The translations under genes and the position numbers were made by a program. A DNA stretch of 24,695 nt from the NCBI GenBank assembly GCA_958407995.1, contig CATYJU010000029.1, positions 1 through 24,695 of the forward strand, read 5' to 3'. The notes under the pieces are model-generated. The model was not told the DNA's origin, ran no database searches, and saw nothing but the letters and a program-made list of their open reading frames with translations. Source of the DNA: an uncultured Collinsella sp. Its GTDB lineage: Bacteria > Actinomycetota > Coriobacteriia > Coriobacteriales > Coriobacteriaceae. The number at the start of each line of letters is the position of its first letter. Position 1 is the first letter of the stretch. This document shows, one piece after another, positions 20,733 through 24,695 of this stretch.

Positions 20733-22016
20733 ATGAGCGAGCAGACTATCGGTACTACATGTGTTCAGGGCGGCTATCACCCGGGAGATGCGGAGCCGCG
20801 CCAGGTGCCCATCTACCAGTCCACCACGTGGAAGTACGACACGTCGGAGCACATGGGCAAGCTGTTTGACCTGGAGGAGTCTGGCTACTTCTACAGCCGT
20901 CTGCAGAACCCCACGTGCGATTTGGTTGCCGCCAAGATCTGCGAGATGGAGGGCGGCACCGCAGCGATGCTCACGAGTTCGGGCATGGCTGCGAACTTCC
21001 TCGCGATCTTTAACGTTGCCGGTGCCGGCGATCACGTGGTCGCAAGCTCTGCCATTTACGGCGGTACGTATAACCTGCTCGCCCACACCATGGGCCGCAT
21101 GGGCGTGACCTGCACGTTCGTCGCTCCCGACTGCACCGATGAGGAGCTGGAGGCTGCCTTTCAGCCCAACACAAAGCTCGTCTTTGGCGAGACGATCGCA
21201 AATCCCGCCCTTGCCGTGCTCGATATTGAGCGCTTTGCCAAGGCCGCACATGACCACGGCGTGCCGCTGATGGTCGACAACACCTTCCCGACGCCCGTGA
21301 TGTGCCGTCCCTTTGAGTGGGGCGCCGACATCGTTACGCACTCCACCACCAAGTACATGGATGGACATGCTGCCTACCTGGGCGGCGTGATCGTCGACCA
21401 CGGCCAGTTTGACTGGATGGCCCATGCGGACAAGTTCCCGGGTCTCACCACGCCTGACGAGAGCTACCATGGCGTGACCTATGCCGAGAAGTTCGGTCGC
21501 GAGGGCGCCTTCATTACCAAGGCCACCGCGCAGCTCATGCGCGATCTTGGCCCCATGCAGAACCCGCAGGCGGCGTTCTTCTTGAACAGCTCGCTCGAGA
21601 GCCTGCATGTGCGCATGCCGCGTCATTGCGAGAACGGCCTGGCCGTTGCCAAGTTCCTGCAGAGCCATCCCAAGGTGCGCTTCGTGAGCTATCCGGGCCT
21701 GGAGGGCGACAAGTACTATGACCTCGCTCAGAAGTACATGCCAAACGGTACCTGCGGCGTTGTGAGCTTTGGCTTTAATGGTGGTCGCGCGGCGGCCGAG
21801 ACCTTTATGAAGAGCCTCAAGCTCGCCCAGATCGCCACGCACGTGGCCGACGCCCGTACTTGCTGCCTGCATCCCGCTAATGCCACGCATCGCCAGATGA
21901 ACGATGAGGAGCTCATCGCCTGCGGTATCTCCGCCGACATGGTGCGCCTGTCGTGCGGCCTCGAGGACACGGCCGATCTGATTGCCGACCTTGAGCAGGC
22001 GCTCGAGCAGTGCTAG
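20733..22016 (+). CDS. metY: O-acetylhomoserine aminocarboxypropyltransferase/cysteine synthase family enzyme
   Basis: A PLP enzyme of the Cys/Met metabolism family that makes homocysteine from O-acetylhomoserine and sulfide. The 427-residue length and segments YQSTTWKYD, YSRLQNPTCD, TSSGMAANF, SAIYGGTYNLL, FGETIANPALAVLD, VDNTFPTPV and STTKYMDGHAAYLGG (Schiff-base Lys207) match MetY rather than the shorter MetB/MetC. The ATG at 20733 follows AAGGGAG at 7 nt. It could use sulfide released by the cysteine desulfidase at 14777, which is an inference. Two terminators follow it. Confidence 0.93.
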   Translation: MSEQTIGTTCVQGGYHPGDAEPRQVPIYQSTTWKYDTSEHMGKLFDLEESGYFYSRLQNPTCDLVAAKICEMEGGTAAMLTSSGMAANFLAIFNVAGAGDHVVASSAIYGGTYNLLAHTMGRMGVTCTFVAPDCTDEELEAAFQPNTKLVFGETIANPALAVLDIERFAKAAHDHGVPLMVDNTFPTPVMCRPFEWGADIVTHSTTKYMDGHAAYLGGVIVDHGQFDWMAHADKFPGLTTPDESYHGVTYAEKFGREGAFITKATAQLMRDLGPMQNPQAAFFLNSSLESLHVRMPRHCENGLAVAKFLQSHPKVRFVSYPGLEGDKYYDLAQKYMPNGTCGVVSFGFNGGRAAAETFMKSLKLAQIATHVADARTCCLHPANATHRQMNDEELIACGISADMVRLSCGLEDTADLIADLEQALEQC

Positions 22017-22030
22017 GCTAGCGTTCGCAC

Positions 22031-22070
22031 AAGGCGCCGATGCTGGCAGAAAGCTTCGGTGGCCTTTCGT
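22031..22070 (+). terminator. First terminator after metY
   Basis: AAGGC and CCGA (22031-22040) pair with TCGG and GCCTT (22056-22066) with small bulges; TTCGTT follows. Confidence 0.5.
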
Positions 22071-22085
22071 TCCGATTCCGTAGGC

Positions 22086-22132
22086 GGGACCCCAATTGCG
22101 ACTGTTTACAGGCGATTGGGGCCCCGTTTTTG
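22086..22132 (+). terminator. Second, strong terminator after metY
   Basis: CCCCAATTGC (22090-22099) pairs with GCGATTGGGG (22112-22121) with one T-G pair, extended by GGG (22086-22088) with CCC (22122-22124), followed by CGTTTTTG. The MFS gene starts only 26 nt after it, so its ribosome-binding site is near the terminator and its promoter may lie inside or upstream of it. Confidence 0.88.
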
Positions 22133-22157
22133 CGTTGCGCCACTTGAAAGGATGGAT

Positions 22158-23462
22158 ATGGAGAAAACTGCAGAGCAGCTGCGCCGCGAGCACATTGCCC
22201 TAGAGGGCGACACCCATGGCAAGAACAAATGGGCGATTCTATTTACCGTGCTCATCATGACGTTTATGGTGTGTTTGGATTCGACCGTCGTGACCGTGGC
22301 GCTGCCCGTGATGCAAAAGGAGCTGGGCGTGGGCCTCGATCGCATTCAGCTGGTGAGCTCGGTGTACCTGCTTGCGACATGCGTGGCTATGTTGCCGTTT
22401 GGCCGTCTGGGTGACGTGCGCGGCAAGGTGAATGTGTTCCAGCTGGGTGTCATCGTCTTTTCGGTCGGTTCGCTGCTGTGCGGCCTTTCGGCCTCGCTCG
22501 AGGTTCTTATCCTGGCACGCATTGTTCAGGGCGTCGGTTGCGCGGCGGCCATGGCTAACAACATGGGTATCATCACTGAGTCGTTTCCGGCGCGCGAACG
22601 AGGCCGTGCTATGGGTATTCTCGCGACCTTTGTGGCCCTCGGCATGATGTGTGGCCCCGTGCTCGGCGGCATGCTGGTGGCAAGCTTTCCTTGGGAGAGC
22701 ATCTTCCTCATCAACCTGCCCATTGGCGTCATCTCGTTTATCGTGGGGCTCTACACGCTGCCGCATGTAAAGCCGGAGGCCGGCGAGCGCCCCATGTCGC
22801 TGGCGGAGGCCGCGCGTCGCTGCTTTGCAAATTCGGCCTTCACCATCAACCTTGCCTGCATGCTCATCGTGTTCGTTGGTATTGGCGCATCCGAGTTTAT
22901 CCTGCCGTTCTATTTTCAGGACGCCCACGGCTTTGGTTCCGACATTTCCGGATTGCTGTTTTTGGCGCTGCCGATGGTGAATGCCTTTATCGGCCCGCTT
23001 TCGGGTGCGGTTTCGGACCGTGTTGGCTGCGAGGGTCCCACGGCGGTCGGCCTGGGCGTGTACGTGTGCGGGCTCTTTGCGGTAAGTACGCTCGACGAGC
23101 ACTCTTCCATCCCTGTGATTGTGTGCTGTGCCGCGTTTATGTCGTGCGGTACGTCGATTTTCCAGAGCCCCAACAACTCGCTGTATATGGGCTCGGCTCC
23201 GCGCGAAGCGCTCGGCTTTGCGGGCAGCCTGGGTAGTTTGGCACGCTACGCCGGCATGGCGCTCGGCATTACGGCGGCGTCGCATATCCTGTATGGGCAG
23301 ATGAGCGTGGCAATGGGCGAGGCCGTGACCAGTTTTGTTACAGGTCGTCCGGACGTATTCCTATTCGGCTTTCGCTCGGTGTTCTACGTACTCATGGCTG
23401 TGGCCGCCGTGGGCTTTGCGCTTGCCATGGTGCGTTTGGTGAAGATGCGCGCCCGCCATTAG
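22158..23462 (+). CDS. MFS transporter, DHA2 (EmrB/QacA-like) family
   Basis: A 434-residue inner-membrane proton-driven exporter. The N-terminus (residues 1-25) is charged and cytoplasmic, then LIMTFMVCLDSTVVTVALPVM matches the DHA2 TM1 motif with its conserved LDSTVV. GRLGDVRGK is the cytoplasmic loop motif A, and ALGMMCGPVLGGML is motif C of TM5, the mark of drug antiporters. About 12 to 14 hydrophobic helices follow to LMAVAAVGFALAMVRLV. Substrate cannot be told. The start at 22158 has GAAAGGA at 6 nt; an ATG two codons earlier touches the ribosome-binding site. No terminator is evident in the 157 nt before xpt. Confidence 0.92.
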   Translation: MEKTAEQLRREHIALEGDTHGKNKWAILFTVLIMTFMVCLDSTVVTVALPVMQKELGVGLDRIQLVSSVYLLATCVAMLPFGRLGDVRGKVNVFQLGVIVFSVGSLLCGLSASLEVLILARIVQGVGCAAAMANNMGIITESFPARERGRAMGILATFVALGMMCGPVLGGMLVASFPWESIFLINLPIGVISFIVGLYTLPHVKPEAGERPMSLAEAARRCFANSAFTINLACMLIVFVGIGASEFILPFYFQDAHGFGSDISGLLFLALPMVNAFIGPLSGAVSDRVGCEGPTAVGLGVYVCGLFAVSTLDEHSSIPVIVCCAAFMSCGTSIFQSPNNSLYMGSAPREALGFAGSLGSLARYAGMALGITAASHILYGQMSVAMGEAVTSFVTGRPDVFLFGFRSVFYVLMAVAAVGFALAMVRLVKMRARH

Positions 23463-23619
23463 CATGTTGGGAGGCTGTCTGCCACGATTCGCGCCGTCCC
23501 AAAAAGACTGGTTTGTGGTGCGATGTGGCTTGTGGGGCGGGCGGGGGTCGGTCCGTGGTAGACTATCGAACAACGTTTATTAATCGCGCGGTATCGTTGC
23601 CGCGAGAAGGGGTTGCGCC

Positions 23620-24198
23620 ATGCAGGAGCTTGAGGATCGTATTCGCCATGACGGCATCGTAAAGGCCGGTAACGTCCTTAAGGTTGATGCCTTCCTCAAC
23701 CACCAGTGCGACGTTGAGCTGTTCGACCACATGGGCGCCGAATGGGCCCGTCTGTTCGAGGGTGTCGAGATCAACAAGATCCTGACGATTGAGGCTTCGG
23801 GTATTGGTATGGCCTGCATCGCAGCTCAGCATTTTGGCGGCGTGCCGGTGGTCTTTGCAAAGAAGGCCCAGTCCATCAACCTTGACGGCGAGCAGTATGC
23901 CACGACCATCTACTCCTTTACCAAGCAGAAGGAGTACCCGGTCATTGTCGGCAAGCGCTTTCTGTCCGAGGGCGATAAGGTCCTGATTATCGACGACTTC
24001 CTGGCCAACGGCTGCGCGCTTGAGGGCCTTATTAAGATCTGCGAGGCTGCGGGCGCCGAAGTTGCCGGCATTGGCATTGCCGTTGAGAAGGGCTTCCAGG
24101 GCGGCGGCGATAAGCTCCGTAAGCGCGGCTTCCGCGTTGAGAGCTTGGCCCGTATCGCCGATATGGACTGCGAGAACGGCGAGATCACCTTCGCCTAA
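23620..24198 (+). CDS. xpt: Xanthine phosphoribosyltransferase
   Basis: Xpt salvages xanthine by joining it to PRPP to give XMP. The 192-residue protein starts MQELEDRIRHDG, has the family segment KVDAFLNHQCDVELF, the flexible-loop region KKAQSINLDGEQYATTIYSF, and the PRPP-binding motif VLIIDDFLANGCAL near residues 125-138. The length matches Bacillus Xpt (194). The ATG at 23620 follows GAAGGGG at 6-7 nt. Purine riboswitches often precede this gene, but I find no purine aptamer in 23463-23619. A weak -10 TAGACT lies about 60 nt upstream. A strong terminator follows. Confidence 0.96.
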   Translation: MQELEDRIRHDGIVKAGNVLKVDAFLNHQCDVELFDHMGAEWARLFEGVEINKILTIEASGIGMACIAAQHFGGVPVVFAKKAQSINLDGEQYATTIYSFTKQKEYPVIVGKRFLSEGDKVLIIDDFLANGCALEGLIKICEAAGAEVAGIGIAVEKGFQGGGDKLRKRGFRVESLARIADMDCENGEITFA

Positions 24199-24226
24199 GC
24201 GCGCAACACAAGCGATTGGTATGCGA

Positions 24227-24261
24227 TGTGACAAAGGGACTGTCCCTTTGTCACATTTTTT
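24227..24261 (+). terminator. Perfect-palindrome terminator after xpt
   Basis: TGTGACAAAGGGA (24227-24239) pairs perfectly with TCCCTTTGTCACA (24243-24255), 13 bp with a 3-nt centre CTG, followed by six T residues. Its core GGGACTGT recurs at the inner edge of repeat copy 4. Confidence 0.93.
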
Positions 24262-24281
24262 GTATGAGGGGAGGTGTTGAT

Positions 24282-24662
24282 ATGGACGAGAACAAGATGG
24301 GCTGGCGCGAGTATGCGCGCTTTGCCGAGATGTCGGTTGAGGAGCTGGCGCGCGATTGCGAGGTACAGGTGTTTCGCGCGACGGGTCCGGGTGGGCAGGG
24401 CGTGAACACGACGGACTCTGCGGTGCGCATGAAACATGGGCCCACGGGGATTGTCGTGACGGCGCGTGAGAGCCGCAGCCAGTTTCAGAATCGCGCGAGC
24501 TGCCTGCGTAAGCTGCGCGCTGAGCTTGAGCCTCGCGGGCGTCCACCGCGTCGACGCGTAAAGACCAAGGTGCCTCAGCGCTCTCGCCAGCGCAGGCTTA
24601 ATGACAAGCACTTCAACGCCATTAAAAAGGCCAACCGTCGCAAGCCGGGCGGGGAGGAATAG
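24282..24662 (+). CDS. GGQ-domain peptide chain release factor-like protein (ArfB/PrfH-like)
   Basis: The 126-residue protein is a stand-alone release-factor catalytic domain. FRATGPGGQGVNTTDSAVRMKH holds Gly37-Gly38-Gln39, the motif that hydrolyses peptidyl-tRNA in the ribosome. It has no stop-codon recognition domain. The C-terminal third is very basic (RRRVKTKVP, RSRQRRLNDKHFNAIKKANRRK), like the tail by which ArfB enters the empty mRNA channel of stalled ribosomes. A ribosome-rescue role is therefore likely, though the exact subfamily is uncertain. The start at 24282 follows GGGGAGG at about 7 nt; longer in-frame starts from 24216 overlap the terminator. Confidence 0.88.
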   Translation: MDENKMGWREYARFAEMSVEELARDCEVQVFRATGPGGQGVNTTDSAVRMKHGPTGIVVTARESRSQFQNRASCLRKLRAELEPRGRPPRRRVKTKVPQRSRQRRLNDKHFNAIKKANRRKPGGEE

Positions 24663-24673
24663 CCTCCTCGTAA

Positions 24674-24695
24674 GTTGCGGTGAAATAGGGACTGT
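24674..24695. repeat. Palindromic intergenic repeat, copy 4 (cut by window end)
   Basis: The left arm GTTGCGGTGAAATAGGGACT begins 11 nt after the stop of the GGQ gene; the right arm would lie beyond the window. The outer 14 nt match the other three copies and the inner part is different. Confidence 0.75.

Noticed and set aside
23463..23619. Purine riboswitch before xpt
   Set aside because: No paired P2/P3 loops or conserved junction bases are found; the gap is G-rich without an aptamer.

Overview
The window is chromosomal DNA from a high-GC bacterium. Gene content (short anaerobic-type ThiC, cysteine desulfidase, a C_GCAxxG_C_C protein, argG/argH, S1 with four S1 domains) and a palindromic repeat beginning GTTGCGGTG fit a gut Coriobacteriia such as Collinsella. 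That placement is inference from style and gene set, not from a database match. I see no phage, insertion sequence, CRISPR array or tRNA.

Layout. 1-2363: thiamine synthesis on the minus strand, thiD (cut by the window edge) and thiC behind a TPP riboswitch, with a divergent small membrane protein. 2914-3914: yaaA, bracketed by two copies of the palindromic repeat. 3929-8308: an M18 aminopeptidase (minus) divergent from polA (plus). 8377-9337: a remarkable 32-bp perfect inverted repeat abutting a Cof-type HAD phosphatase. 9338-13158: arginine synthesis. argG has a long leader containing a tiny Arg-rich ORF followed by a terminator hairpin, a probable attenuator. It is followed by a 56-residue small ORF and then argH. 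13365-14504: ndk and rpiB, convergent with stacked terminators. 14777-16949: L-cysteine desulfidase and a second HAD hydrolase, convergent on another repeat copy. 17105-19232: rpsA (TTG start, Shine-Dalgarno inside a hairpin), then RNase P RNA and a long hairpin. 19351-22132: YigZ-family protein, a C_GCAxxG_C_C protein and the methionine/homocysteine enzyme MetY. 22158-24695: an MFS exporter, xanthine phosphoribosyltransferase, a GGQ release-factor-like protein and the start of a fourth repeat copy.

Most genes are single transcription units with their own promoter and a strong intrinsic terminator, so the window is mainly housekeeping metabolism. The unusual content is in the spaces between genes: a palindromic repeat family with conserved outer ends and variable inner stems, two long solitary hairpins, a candidate arginine attenuator and a candidate translational control hairpin on rpsA. 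All RNA structures were found by eye from base complementarity and have not been folded by software.
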